Below, piece by piece: positions 47,001 through 57,745 of a DNA stretch of 64,000 bases. The stretch's first letter is position 1; every line of letters begins with the position of its first letter. Source of the DNA: Branchiostoma floridae (taxonomy: Eukaryota; Chordata; Leptocardii; Amphioxiformes; Branchiostomatidae); contig NC_049984.1 in assembly GCF_000003815.2 (NCBI RefSeq), positions 27,472,008-27,536,007 on the forward strand, in the 5' to 3' direction. The notes under the pieces are model-generated. The model saw nothing but the letters and a program-made list of their open reading frames with translations. It searched no databases and had not been told where the DNA came from. A program made the translations under genes and the position numbers.

Positions 47001-50000
47001 CAGCTGACAGGGGATTGTTATCACCTCCATTAGTAATCAGCTGTTTTGCTTGGTGGAAAAGCGCCCTACTAGCTGGTGACAAATCGGGACGAATAGAGAT
47101 GAAAGAACCTTCGCCGTTCTTCTTCCCTTTGAGAGCCTTTCTTTCCTCATAGACCTTCCTTTTGGCTAAGAAAGTTGCGAACTTAACTATGAGGTGTCGG
47201 TTTTTCCCTTTTCCGCCCAAATAGTGGATGTTGTCAATTTCCCCCGGCAAAATGTTCACCTGTAGATACTCCTTGACAAATTCAACGAATTTGTTTGGGA
47301 GGTCTTTCTGATCGTAAGTGTCTGGGAAGCCCCAAACACGTAAACAGTTCTTCCTAGAATACTGCTCGCTATGGAACTGGCGTGCTTCCAGTGATTCGAT
47401 CTTCCCCTGGAGATTCTTTATCAGTTCATCTTGAGATTTGATTTTTTCTTCGTGACAACAGAGAATATCCCCCATCTTTTTCATGTCGTTTTTCATTTCG
47501 TCGAAATTCCCGTTCAGTTTGGTGAAGTTTGTTGCGTTTTCAGCTTTGAGTTCATCTAATTTTATCAATAGAGCCTCCATGTTTACTATCGTTCAGTTTA
47601 TAGAGGAGTGAGAATAATAAATCAAGTACTCACGACCATTGACGTTGCACTGTACTACTGGTTTAGAACATGTTTTAAACAATTAGTTGTCCGGTCACGG
47701 CAAACCTAGATCTTGAATGTTGATGCGCCAAAACTTAAATGTTGTCTCGTGCGCCACCTGGTCAGCCACAGTAATTGCGAGAGGGTGGGGGGTCGCTCTG
47801 AAACAGACAAATAGCAAACCCGGCAGCAAAACTGTGTCCAAAAAGGAATGGACAAGAGATGATGTAGTGGTAATATAACTGTAACAGGTCCAAAATCTGA
47901 AAAGAAACTTACCGGCGGGGGCTCCAAAAATGGAGCCCGCTGCGGTCAAATCGCTTGCTAGGACCTAGTCTGGAGTAGTCTGCACAATGGCCCTCCCCAT
48001 TCGATCCTTCGAGGGCAAATTTTGTCAGCAAAATGAGTTCTTCTCTGGCAAAAAAGGGTCGTAGAAGATGGAATAGACACTCATCTGCAACACTTCACCT
48101 CGATTGACGATCGATGGCAAACAAAAAGTACTTAAAAACTGAAGTTTGCAACCCCCAATATGGGAGAGCCTTTCAACCGTGACCGGACCTGGAAGCGCCC
48201 TCTTGCGTTCTCCTTTTCTTGTCAGTCTCATCCTTTTCACTTAGGACTTTTTAGTGATGGCCTGTCCTCTTCAGTTGTGCAGCTCCCATACACTTCAGCA
48301 AACTTCCTGTGTAAAAACAAAACAAAAATACTGTTTATGTTTTCCCCCTCATTTTAGATTATCTTCCTGAATTTGAAAATTTGAACACATGCAAATATTC
48401 TAATCTATCAAAAAGACCAAAATTACCAACAGGGTACAACACCTGACTTTTTGTTAAGGTCACTGTGACATGGGAGACAAAATTCAAGTTACTCACTTGT
48501 AATGCTCTCTGGAAACATCCAAGGTTGGATCTGGTAGGAAGGAGACGGTCTCAAATACATCCGCTGGAAGTCGTGGTGGACATAGGTTGCAGACAAAGCA
48601 GCCTGGCTCAGTGCACTTCTTGACTTGAAATGTGTAGTGTGTTTGCTTTGTATGATTCTTCAGAAAGTCAGACAACTTTGCATACTTTGCCAAGTCCTTT
48701 GCTTGCATTGACATTGCACTGTTGGCTGTCAGATCACTGTCAATGATAGACAGGACATTCATGATTTCTTCAATCTGTTCATCTGATGCTGCTTCATGTG
48801 TCTCAATCCTCTCTCCCTTCAACTGCATTCTTCTGAATCTTTCATTGACTAGCTCTTTCACGGGTTGTAGTGAAGTGTTGAAAGCTTGCTGGAAACCAGG
48901 GCACGTCTGAGCTTCCTGTCGTACACTTGTCAGATTAGACTTTCCCTTCACCCTTGCCTCAAACTGATTGTCCATCTTCTCCCTTGCAAGGGAAACATTC
49001 TGAAGGGCAAGATTGAGGACTGACATGACTCTTTCCGCTGGGTTTAACCAGCTCCCATTTGGTGCACATCTAGCAGCGATCAACACATCAAGGTCCAAAG
49101 CGATAAACAGTGCAATGTATGACAGCTTGACGGTTAGATATGTAACTCTATGGTCAGGACCCCCATCTGTGTAAATCAACAGTATTGGACTGTCTAGGTT
49201 GACGTCATCTGAGCTTGCAACTGAGCGCAGTATGTTACATACTTCAGTTGCATGCCTCCCGGGGGTTGAAGGTTGAAACACCTTCTCTTTTGTCGTCACA
49301 AATACCCGTCCCCTGTGGAAGGATCCATCAATTGTTTCAGGGACTTGGTTGAGCAAGACAACTGAAGGGATCAATCCAGCAACATGCCAGTCATGGTCAA
49401 GGGCAACCAATGGAGTTCCCACTGGAACTAATGACTTGTTGTGTCCTCGGACCCCGCTTGATACAGGATGCCCTGGCTCTCCTAACGGAACTATGGCTTT
49501 GTCGTCCAGACAGATCATTTTTGCATGCTCTCTGTACTTGCATGCAAACTCCTTCATGTATTTGAATTGGGTTGAGGCATATTTTGAATCCTCATGTTCC
49601 ACCCTGAGTACTCTTGACTGGACTGCATACTTGACATCAAACCTAAAGGTGTGCCTCACAGCTCTGTTAGTAAAAGGGTTGGTAGGCCAGAACTGTAGCC
49701 TTATCCACTCAACAGAAGGAATGGCTGACCCTGGTGGCATCCTTGCTTCAACTTTCCTTTGCAGGTCTTCAACAGATATCACAAAAGGTAAGTACATGTA
49801 TTCTTGTACATGTCTTCTTGCATCTACTTGACACTCTTCTAGTAGTTTAGCAGTTTCTTGCCAAAACTGTTCGAAGATTGTGCTCCCTGGGTTGCCATTG
49901 CACTTCCGAAGGTCACACAAAATATCAGCTTCCTCTGTCTCCAAGAAGAACTGTTTGACCCTATCATCTATCAGTTCTTGGTCATAGCTTTCTGCTGCTG

Positions 50001-51285
50001 CAGAGTCTTGTGTAAGATTTTTTTAGATTGCCCTGATGAGCATGGGTTGGAGATTAGCTTTATTACTATATCTGGAAATAAAACATCGCCTCATCTCCCT
50101 TGTTGAGTACTGCGGTAATCGTTTCGTTACATTCATAATTACCGCAGCGTTCCGGGATTCGTGGTCATGTCTTTCCCTGTCCACCCTCCACAGAAGGGTC
50201 ACTGTTCCCAGATAATTGCCATATGGCATTGTGTATATTGAAACATCATGAGTCACTTCCAGATGTGTGATAAACTTTCTTCTTTGAAACCTGTCTACTG
50301 GAGCAAATTCTGATATGTTAATGGGATGGTAAGTAGGGCTGTTGTCTAGGCATTCCATCAGAGCCTTGTACTCCCTGTTGCATTTACTGGAGGCAAGCAG
50401 AGTCTTGCCCTCTGCAGCATTCGCAGGATTTCGCACTGGTGTTGTTGAGGCCTTGGTTTGTGAAACCCGCACACAAGACTGTTGTAGGTAAGTCCTATAC
50501 TGCACTATTGCTTCACACAAACTAGACACATCCTTTACAAACTTCTTATTCCTGCTAGACTGAACAACTGGTAGCAAAAGCAAGGTTGAGAGCTTTTCAA
50601 TGTGACTGCTCAGTGTTTCTTTAGTAAGACTGGGCTCCGAATGTCTATTTTCCTTCCATCTGTGACGCCCTTGGAAACCTTGAAATGTCAAGGGGATGGC
50701 AATTCCCCTTGCTTTGAATTTCTCATGGTGGGCATCAAGATACCATAGACAATCCCTTAGTTGACTAGCTACACGTGTGCCTACATGTATGTCATCCTTA
50801 GTGAATCCTGCCTCTACAGTGTCCATATAGTCAATAACATCATTCAATAACTGCTCTGTGGCAATCGACTTTTCTTTATCCTTCTTTGGAGGTAGGTGGG
50901 AGTCATCCCTCCGTGCACTCATTAGAACATCAAAGGCACTTTTCTCGTTTCCACTGCTGGACGACTTCTCTTGTTCTGCTTGTACATTGTATGTTATATG
51001 CCTACAGTTGAAAGTTATGGCAACACTTACTGGATGGTGGAGGTCAACTTTAGTACCACTACAGTCTTTGCTGTCTTGTTGGCTGATATAGACATGGGTG
51101 TTTTGAGATCTGAGTGAGCTGTAGTTGTCATTACTATTAGGATCTGATGATGTAGGCAAACTTTTTGTGAAAATATCTCCAAAAGTTTCATCTCCCTTGA
51201 CCAGCTGTACCACATCAGATATTTTGTTGCTTCCATGGTAAATTTTGACCATTACAAAATGTGTGTGCACGTGTACTGGCTCCAT
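41089..51285 (-). CDS. DDE-like transposase-type gene with Cys-rich C-terminus and one internal TAA
   Basis: Exons 51285-48497, 48306-48241, 41638-41504 and 41359-41089 join in phase (1087 codons), interrupted only by TAA at codon 421 (50025-50023). The N-terminal third is unrecognised. Codons 590-760 carry LDDK-x-GEPGHP, then IYTDGGPDH and NPAERVMS. An Asp (594/595), Asp (707) and Glu (751) layout like this suggests an RNase H-fold DDE transposase; that is inference. The C-terminus has CAVC...FTCGS and CYHCG...RPICLSC, a zinc-binding pattern seen in repetitive, uncharacterised proteins of sponges and other invertebrates. The second intron holds a complete LINE. The TAA (in ATC TAA AAA) is one change from CAA; mutation, sequencing error and readthrough are all possible. 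A truncated relative lies at 10.2-10.55 kb. It could be an autonomous element's gene or a domesticated copy. Confidence 0.65.
42051..45809 (-). CDS. LINE ORF2: endonuclease and reverse transcriptase lacking the YxDD box
   Basis: 1252 residues with no stop. The N-terminal APE endonuclease shows SYNCNGL, LQETHS, VGDFNTVL, SRIDYFLI and SDHSLIG, its metal- and phosphate-binding residues. The reverse transcriptase shows NWRPITLLN, ADFEKAFDT (motif A, catalytic Asp), SRGVRQGCPLSPYLF (motif B), then at once GITSQLGSLYALVKYLEIFN and GLRSNFDKC (motif D region). Motif C, the [Y/F]xDD box with the other two catalytic Asp residues, should lie between GITSQ and LGSLY (about 43700-43712) but is absent: an in-frame loss of roughly 15-20 codons. 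A C-x2-C-x8-H-x4-C knuckle (CNLCNEEEETVVHLFGDC) is near the C-terminus. The enzyme should be unable to reverse transcribe. Family: L1/Tx1 group. Confidence 0.9.
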   Translation of the reverse strand: MTQPKVEICSYNCNGLGDRRKRNEVFTWLKDKSYKMYCLQETHSTQAVETEWRSEWGGDIFFNHGLSNSRGVMILFKANISYTVHQTLSDNSGRWILLDVSLESTRFCIINIYGPNSDDPSIFTNLETTLQSCIDPGSSFIAVGDFNTVLNSDMDRTGHRFSSYHPKCLQAINSFCANLDLIDIYRHKNANERRYTWRRRFQASRIDYFLISFSLVSSVQYVKIEDSFRSDHSLIGISLITSPIPRGQGFWRLNQDLLSDPVFVRETSDFIKYFFLCNKGSANPHIVWDSFKCCVRGHIIKYSSWKYKQRKKAENSLVNEICRLQVELDSVPNSTTFDKLQEKKHDLEILYQIKSNNMIASRRAKWMEQGEKFFMNLVTRDKARKNMFRFVTTDGQVKTNPLHVLEEQANFYQNLYSFEEPPMSVDDDVFEPFFPTSNRVSLSPEQRGGCEGLITEGELKDAINSFPWGKGPGLDGLSVEFYKVFFNCLKQPMLECFNFSFSEKQLTGTQKEGLISLLLKQDPSGQDKDPSYIKNWRPITLLNCDTRVLSKCLALRIKNVISNLISYDQTGFLQGRCISDNIRRILEIMEYYEKNKLPGLIFLADFEKAFDTIRVEFIVKALRYFGFGDSFITWIKILYSDISSKIINYGYISKPFNLSRGVRQGCPLSPYLFILGVELLASKIRNNIEIKGLDTFGITSQLGSLYALVKYLEIFNLLSGLRSNFDKCRILRIGSLSGTNFYLPCSFPILWTDGPVDILGIHIPRHMSDIVHSNFDRKFEKIDKILMLWKSKSLTLMGKIILVNTLIVPQFIFLLTSLPTPPSDFFDRYEKKICKFLWGDGPERVKRKTLYAVLDQGGLKLRNLRAVDFTLKASWLPKLYLNKEWFCSKLILLSNSIFRTDLFPFAQLNKKDFESLLGKISPLSTFFTHVIQAWLKYQLRPPEEAVEVKQQLLHLNSNITISGKPFFSQVFLSRGVIFVNDMLDAENSFLSYVDFVTKFGVVCPEFKYNQLMSAIPPFWKAKLKLNSPSLGVCLPVCRNIGWLRNCNINKCLYQFFMNEASLWGSSERIKLSWEEYFDTPLPWQNIYSLPYKLSIDSYTRIFQYKLLFKFLPCNKILYLRGLIDSPLCNLCNEEEETVVHLFGDCCVTSNFWRQVDEWFFNINGTHLHINALSIMFGISSDRCPVLSNLILLLGKIFVFKNRKHSLNLSAFISFVSYFYKLEKNIAIRQGKLLKHRGKWGNLNNLFSVSTIS
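45810..46767 (-). other. Long spacer between LINE ORF1 and ORF2
   Basis: 958 bases with only short frames (one of 87 codons). Stops occur in all frames. It is AT-rich with A-runs. ORF2 begins at its own ATG, so translation by reinitiation or internal entry would be needed. It may contain an older insertion. Confidence 0.55.
46768..47580 (-). CDS. LINE ORF1 protein (L1/Tx1 type, RNA-binding)
   Basis: 270 residues. The first 75 form a coiled coil with Leu/Met/Ile heptads (IKLDELKAENATNFTKLNGN and following), needed for ORF1p trimers. Then comes the RRM-like L1 ORF1 core: EQYSRKNCLRVWGFPDTYDQ, a central ILPGEIDNIHYLGGKGKNRH and VKFATFLAKRKVYEERKALK. The C-terminal domain continues with RPDLSPASRALFHQAK. 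A basic tail ends LAQEMDCP. The protein coats the element RNA and acts as a nucleic-acid chaperone. It lies 958 bases upstream of the ORF2 start codon, a long spacer for this group. Confidence 0.88.
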   Translation of the reverse strand: MEALLIKLDELKAENATNFTKLNGNFDEMKNDMKKMGDILCCHEEKIKSQDELIKNLQGKIESLEARQFHSEQYSRKNCLRVWGFPDTYDQKDLPNKFVEFVKEYLQVNILPGEIDNIHYLGGKGKNRHLIVKFATFLAKRKVYEERKALKGKKNGEGSFISIRPDLSPASRALFHQAKQLITNGGDNNPLSAVWVTIEGRIWATRGDRRVLLTCQEDLQQGVAGDTTGEFVVQRRKTFAKRQASRSPEQQPDVKKTNVFGPLAQEMDCP

Positions 51286-52049
51286 GCTTCATCTGTTTGA
51301 AAGAAAAAAAAAATTGATTTAGTATATTGATAATTGATAAAATTTTTTGTACACAGGCAAAGTATGTTGTAAAAATAAACGAGTTCTACTTGGGTTATTT
51401 ACTAATTTACCAATTAAATACACGAAAGTCACATGAAGAGACAGGTTGAATACATCACAGATCGATTACAATCCAGTTTCAGTTTCAGAATCTACTGCCA
51501 TCCTTTGTGATAAAGGCTCAGGGAGGCCTTCTTACGTAGCATCCATGCTGTTGAAAGGGTTGATAGCCTCTTTTGAGTTCCATTTTAGGTTATTTTTGTA
51601 AGTTAGACGAGATTTTAACATCCAAAATCCAGAGTTTCAAATCCGCCCCCCACCCACCTCAGTGCTGTACGGAAGATCTTGGTGACTCCACTTCTACTTC
51701 TACCTATACACAGTTGAAATAGATATTCTTTCCACACAATACAAACTCTCTCAATGATATTCATTGTCACAAATAACTTTTAAGGGACTAAATTTACTTA
51801 CCTAGTACAAAGTTTTTCGGCATCGCAAAAAACTTCTTGTAAACTTGCTTGAATTTGCCTCTGTAGAATAATGGTGTGTGGTTGGCTAACTTGCATCATG
51901 TGACCATTGCATGTAGACGCCACCTGTTAACATTTGCTTGAACTGCAGCAAATTTCACTAAACATTGCCTGCTTTTGAGCCAGCTCTGTTGCGGGTCATT
52001 TTTAAGTTGTTTTTATTTTTATTTCCATTCGGCAAAAAACGAAGCGGCG

Positions 52050-52085
52050 AATCCGTGAACCAAGGAATTAAATTGGTGTGGCCTA
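52050..52085. mobile_element. Right terminus of the 21.7-kb MITE family
   Basis: The sequence starting ATCCGTGAACCAAGGAATTA and ending GTGGCCTA is identical to the right end of the MITE at 22022-22056. No matching left terminus was found nearby, so this is a truncated or solo end about 0.8 kb upstream of the DDE-like gene's start codon. Confidence 0.7.
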
Positions 52086-52703
52086 AGACAAACAAAGAGT
52101 GTTGACCCCAGCTGCGAAAGTGGTGATATCTACGCCTTTTATGGTCTGAGGTGATAATCTACTCCTGTTCCTTTCTTTCAGATAGAGAGTGAATTACGTT
52201 TATTTACTAGATCAGCTCCAAACGCCCACTGCTCTTCCACCACTCACTGCATTTCGAACAGTTTCCCAATTCATCTAGTGAATATTTGCTAAAACAAAGG
52301 AATGTCCTAAAACGTTGTCTGCTATTTCCATGTGTTTGGGCTCAAGTAAACCCCGTGCCATGAAATTGTGGTGTTTTCCATTTACATTGTATGATAATTT
52401 TTCGAGCCAAACACGTTCTTGTATGTCCACCGGTATATAGTGCAATATACATACCATGAAAACCTGCAACATGAAATATACAGTAAAATGTCGAAGTTAC
52501 AAAAAACACAAACAGTAACGCTGTAGGCATATTATTTCTTCCGTACACCTGCACAATTTGGTACTCAATGGTTGATCACGAAACAAACATCAAAATACAG
52601 AAAATATACACAAATTTGTCAAGTGATAACGGGCTATGCATAGCGTAAGCACGCAAAAAGGTTAACATCAAATACACAGGAGAAGAAAGCTCCTATCCAC
52701 GAC

Positions 52704-55485
52704 TTAGTTCTGTCTTTTTGCTTTTTTACTTTTCATTCTAGATGGTTGCTCTTTCCGTGGTGACTTTCGCTTCCTGCCAATGGTTTGCTTGGGAGCACGC
52801 AACCCTACCACTCTGCCGACGACCTTCGTACTCTTCTTCCCTCTGATTGGCTGGCTGTCACTTGTGAGGACGTTTCTAGCATCATCTTCCCCTGCAACAT
52901 TACATTTCACCATCTTTAGTATGAATAACATGCTTTCATATGGAATGCAAACTGGTTTCAAGAATTTAGATACCAAAATCTCAGCCTCCAAAAGGGAACA
53001 TTTGTCTAAACCGTCTACAGGATACGATATTTATATCTACATGCATGTACATGTAAATGTTACCTGCTGTAGCTTCGTCTTCACTGTCATCTGCTGCTTC
53101 AGCGCTCCCGTAGCTGTGTTGGATATCTCTTTGCTTTATCCCCTTTTTCCGCTCTTCGCTATCCAGGACACGGGCGACCTTTGCGGATGAAACATCACGA
53201 TCATGTTATAACCTACGAAAAAATGTTTCGATAGGCCAAAAATATAACGCAATCGTAATACAGGCAACCTACGCCCCAGTTGTATTGGACACGATCGTCT
53301 ACCATACGACATTTTTGTCAGAATCAGTAACGAAAAAATACCCCGGGTCACGATTTCTGGAACTGATGTAGTATATCAAGTTTGATGACATTATGTCTAC
53401 TTGAAGTGTACTGGAACAACCAATTTGTGGCGGCATGAATACAAGTCATGACTTGAGTGTGCCGTCACCATGTCTTGTAAATATATGTTGCAATGCAAAA
53501 AAAAACAACTACATATATCAGACTCAAAATGTTTCTTACTTTCAAGGCGATGCGCTGGGCCTTCTTCCTGTCTGTCTTTGCCCTCTCTGGGTCCTTGTTC
53601 CGTTCCACCAACGCCTTCTCTACATTTTTAATCATACCGGGCGGGATGGGTAACTTCATCCTTTTGAACAGCTCTACTGTCCAGTGTTTGAAGTCCGGCC
53701 CGATGGGTAGGGAGGCCTGCTCCCAAGAAACACAGCTTTGTAGAAGGCCCATGTCAGTCTTAACGATATAATGCAGGCGACTCAAGAAAACATCTTTAGA
53801 CCGAAGTCTTATCAACAAATTGTGCGATGCTTCGGGCAGATTTGAGTTGCCTCGGCCCAGATCAGGGTGGATGATATCGTGTGTCTGTTCTGTCCGACGT
53901 GCCGTCTCAATCTCATACATCTGGCTGTGTAGTGGACAGGAAATGGACGGCTTTGAAGTGTACGGCTTCCCCCTGCCACAGACCGGCTCCTCACCTTTGC
54001 CTTTCTTCTTACACTTCTCGCAGGTGCATGTTTTTTGCGGATGGAAGTCGCATGTCTGCTTCTTCTTTGTTTTTGGTTCCTTCCACGAGTGGATGTTACG
54101 GCCGTGATACTTTCCCAAAGCTAGCAGCCTGTCCTTCAGTGCGTCTGCTGATCCGGCCTGCACGACTCAGCAGAAGAAGTTTATTCTTGCCTTCCGGATG
54201 AACGCATCTGTGATGCAGCCACATCCTTTCCCGTGCGACTTGCCTTCGCAGACGCACTTTACACTGTTGATTTGTGGGAATTTCTCCTGGTGTTTGGACC
54301 GGTATACTTTGGAGACCGTTTTCTTGGGTTTGAGATCAGACAAAACTTTTTGATGTGAGCGTGCAACGTGTCCAGAACACAGCATCACCTTGTGCTTGTT
54401 TTCGTCAGGGAAATGAGCCCTGAAAGATAGTGCAGACGAACGGTCCCCGTCCTGCCAATGAACTTCGGGGGAAATACCATCACGTACAGCCTGTTCCCAC
54501 AGCATTTCTAGGCCTACTCCTTCTCCGCTCTTGGAAGTGCCCTTATAAAGCGGAAAGTCTTCAGACGCTACAGTGTCATTACCTTTCATACAAAGATGGG
54601 CAACGTACAGCAAATAATTGTTCATTGCATTACGAACAGTGACCGTGCAGTTCTTACTATGGAATCCACGTGTGCCCCACGTTCCATCTGCTTGTGTCAC
54701 AGCTCGCTTGGCGCTTCCAAGCTCCTCTGCAGGCAACTTTCTCATCTCTGTTTTGGCGGCTTCACAGTGCTCGTGAACGAGTTTTCTGGTGATTGGGTAA
54801 ACGGCATGGATCACTGTTTGGATTTTTTTTGTTTAGTGTTTCTAGTGCTAAGGCTTGTCCAAGGATCCTGTTGTAACCGGCGTAAGTGTTTCCAGAAACC
54901 AGCATCGCAAGGCACAGGGCGAGGGAAACTTGGTGCCGGCGTGAGGACTCCACATATGTAGAGGAGTCAAAGTTTATACCAGGCATCGAACACCCACTAC
55001 AGCTGTAGACAATACGCAGACCACCGCCAAGGCCTACCTTCACGCACTGTCGGGGAATCAACATTCCGTTGCAACCCTTTGTGCGGCATCTCACAATACC
55101 AGTGACATCGTTCACGAACTTCTGTACCTGACATATCTGCCCAACATAATAACCATCTTCACATACAATAGACTCCGTCTCTTGTGTATTATTCTGGACG
55201 TTTGGAAAGGCTAACCTTCGAGCGGACGTGACAACATTACCTTCCTCCGTTAGGGACTGTGAGGTGGTCGCAGACACCGGTGAGTCGATGTCATCGAGAC
55301 ATGCCCTTGTTTTTCAGTTTTCGCTTCAAGGTGTCAGTTCTGTAGTTCGATCCACTAGGCAGGACTTGACCAAACTGTTCTCTGCGATGGTCTTGATGGA
55401 TGGTTGTAATCCCTGACGTCTTCCTGAAAACCGACCGATGTGACAGCGATCTCGCCCCCGATTTCTCATTCGAGATTGTGAACAA
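52704..55485 (-). pseudogene. Mutator-like transposase gene broken by frameshifts and a stop
   Basis: Exons: about 55485-53540, 53178-53064 and 52891-52704; the borders are GT-AG and the joins in phase. Seen: a zinc-binding-like block (VRCRTKGCNGMLIPRQCVKV ... YSCSGCSMPG), then ADGTWGTRGFHSKNCTVTVR, EVHWQDGDRSSALSFRAHFP and CSGHVARSHQKVLSDL, then a Cys cluster (TCDFHPQKTCTCEKCKKKGK), and a Lys/Arg-rich nuclear-localisation-like tail. The DGTW-x-RG and DGDxSS blocks followed by C-x-x-H are the layout of the large metazoan Mutator-like transposase domain; the exact superfamily is inference. Breaks: a frame change near 55305, a one-base change in an A8 run near 54831, and a TGA at 54167-54169 that is one transition from CGA. 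It is probably an inactive transposon gene. Confidence 0.6.
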
Positions 55486-55619
55486 TGTGGGTGTTCACAT
55501 ACAGTTACACACAAATATATCTATTGCCTATAATTACATGTATAAAGTGAACAAATAGATGAAATATCGCAATGTTTGAATGGTCTTGTTACATGCCAAC
55601 ATTTACTTTTATCAAACAG

Positions 55620-57705
55620 GAAGACCTCCAGCCTCTTCTTCATCACATTGAGTCCGCACAGACGGTTCAACACATAAAAAAACATATTGTTTACAGCCAA
55701 ACCAAAAACCAGTGCCATGATCTGTGGGAGCTATTGAAGAACAGTTCCAAAAAAGAGAAGGCAGTTAGAATGTTTCATGCTAGCATTTCAGCCAAAGCCA
55801 AGGCAGAAATTTTGGAAGAATTCAGGACCGGATCTGTGCGAATTGTGGTGTCAACTATTGCTTTTGGCATGGTTGGAAAATGTCAAGTTATTGTCTTTCC
55901 TCGTAATATAAATTTCATGAGGTTAAATGAACACTGGTCAACAATACAAACATTGCCTTTTCCATTTGCCAATTGTACTACTCTAAGAATCTCCTGATTC
56001 ACACCAAGCTTTTGTATATAATTCTTTATCTGTATTATGTAGCTAATAAGTAGTAGCTAATGGAGGAAGAGTCAGGTCCATCCGTGCAACCAGCACACCC
56101 GGATGATGATGATGAGTAGCTAATAGCAGTTTCCCTTTGACACAAAATGTCAATTTCACAGCCAAAAGTCAGACCATGTTTTCTTAAATGAAATTGGGTC
56201 CATGTGAAGCTTCAAAACCCAGTCATATATAATACTTTGTTGGCAGTACTGACAAAGATGTTAGATTTTCATATATGACACTAACTGTGGCCTGAAAGGG
56301 TGTTGTTCATTGGATTGAAACATGTAAACCATACAGTAAGGTAAAATAGTGGTTATACATGGAACTTTTGCTAATACATTTATGTATGTCACGCAGGGCA
56401 TCGACATTCCAGACGTTCATGGTGTGGTGGTTTACCATGTCCCAACAACCATCGGGCAGCTGTATCAGGTATACAATCATAGATGTATACATGTCACATG
56501 GGAGATTGGAATCCAGGAATCTCCTAGGGGAGATTGGAATTCCCATCTTCCCTATGGGAGATGAGAATTCTGTTAGCACAATCTTTGATTCTACCTGGAG
56601 AAATCCAGATTAGGTGAAATTGTTTTGGACAGACAACTTTTAATCAATTCTACCATAGGAAGTAAGCATACTCTACAAACTATTCTAGGTGATTCACTTC
56701 ATTTTTTAGACAGAACCTTTTGTCGTTCCACTTGCTACATTGTAAGTATACTTAATGCTGTCAGATTCTTCAATTTTGGAACTGGCTTTGGAGAGGGAAA
56801 TGAGCTCTTATGCATCCAGTGAATAACTTACAATGGTTGTTTGCAAATGTCACTGATTTGCATGTTTGTGACATTTGCATACAACCTTTATTAGTTAGTT
56901 GCTCAGTATTCTCAACCAGTTTTATATAAATCGATCTAACATTTCTTCAAAATATGAAGTGAGTCACCAAGACAGATAAATAGATAGCTAGATAGATATC
57001 GGAATACATGGAATTGCGACATTTTCGTTTCCCCCGAGGCAGCCTATTTGTTTTTGGCGATTTTTTATCTAAGAAGTCGGACGGGCTGGACGGAGCGGGG
57101 AACAGGCCAGTGCTGCCATATTTCATGGCAAAGCTGACGTGAAAAAAGCTGCCAAGTATGTGACAGGTTTCATCCAGACCAAGGGATGTCTTCGAGAAGA
57201 GTTACTGCAGTGCCTTAGCCAGGAAATGCAAGGCCAGCGCGAGCAATGTTGCAATACCGAGGAAGATGAAATCGACCCTGACGACCCCTCCTACTCCACT
57301 TTTATCTTTCTGAGTTACACTGGTCCTCAACCTGACGGCAACCAACGATCCAGGCCCATCTACCAGAAACGGCGCCAGGACACACATATGGGGAATGCGT
57401 TGAAGAACTTAGAGAATTGCGGGACGAGTGGTACGTTGAGAGGCCAGAACTGCTCCTCTTTGGACCAGAAGCAATCATGGCTGAGGAAACAATCACCAGC
57501 ATCGAAAGCAAGTGTCGGTCAATACATAGTTTGGACGACCTGAACAAGATAAAGGGTATACAAGGGAGAGGACAAGGGAGAGGAAATTCTGGGAGCAATC
57601 AACCAGTTGTTCCCAGAAGATCACCCAAGGCAACGCAGGACAGCAAGAGCAAGAAGGCGTCCCAGTGTCAGAGGAGCCCTCCAAGACATCACCAACATAC
57701 AGTAG
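55620..57705 (+). pseudogene. 5'-truncated RecQ-type DNA helicase
   Basis: Blocks at 55620-55871, 56397-56468 and from about 57074 give the second RecA domain of a RecQ helicase: IVYSQTKNQCHDLWELL (motif IV), RIVVSTIAFGM joined to GIDIPDV (motif V), HVPTTIGQLYQ, then EVGRAGRSGEQA (motif VI with the arginine finger). The RecQ C-terminal region follows (KYVTGFIQTKGCLREELLQC), then WYVERPELLLFGPEAIMAEE and IESKCRSIHSLDDLNKIKGI before TAG at 57703-57705. The third acceptor is one base out of register with motif VI, and a frame slip occurs near 57400. Motifs 0-III are missing: the 5' side ends beside the divergent Mutator-like gene. Such helicases unwind DNA in repair, but this copy looks non-functional. 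Confidence 0.65.
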
Positions 57706-57745
57706 TAGAAAACAGAATATTGCAGACCTTATAACGGGGCTGCCC

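Larger units (their letters stand above)
41858..47990 (-). mobile_element. Near-complete Tx1/L1-like LINE
   Basis: A two-ORF non-LTR retrotransposon on the minus strand. The 3' end has an AATAAA signal (inverse TTTATT at 41881-41886) followed by an A-rich tail ending near 41858. The ORF1 start codon is at 47580, and the remaining upstream sequence to about 47.99 kb is taken as 5' UTR; the exact 5' end and target duplication could not be fixed. It sits within the second intron of the DDE-like gene. Both ORFs are open, which suggests a fairly recent insertion. Confidence 0.85.

Noticed and set aside
54163-54814. Separate genes at 54163-53465 and 54814-54167
   Set aside because: They are in one frame separated by a single TGA and match consecutive parts of one transposase.
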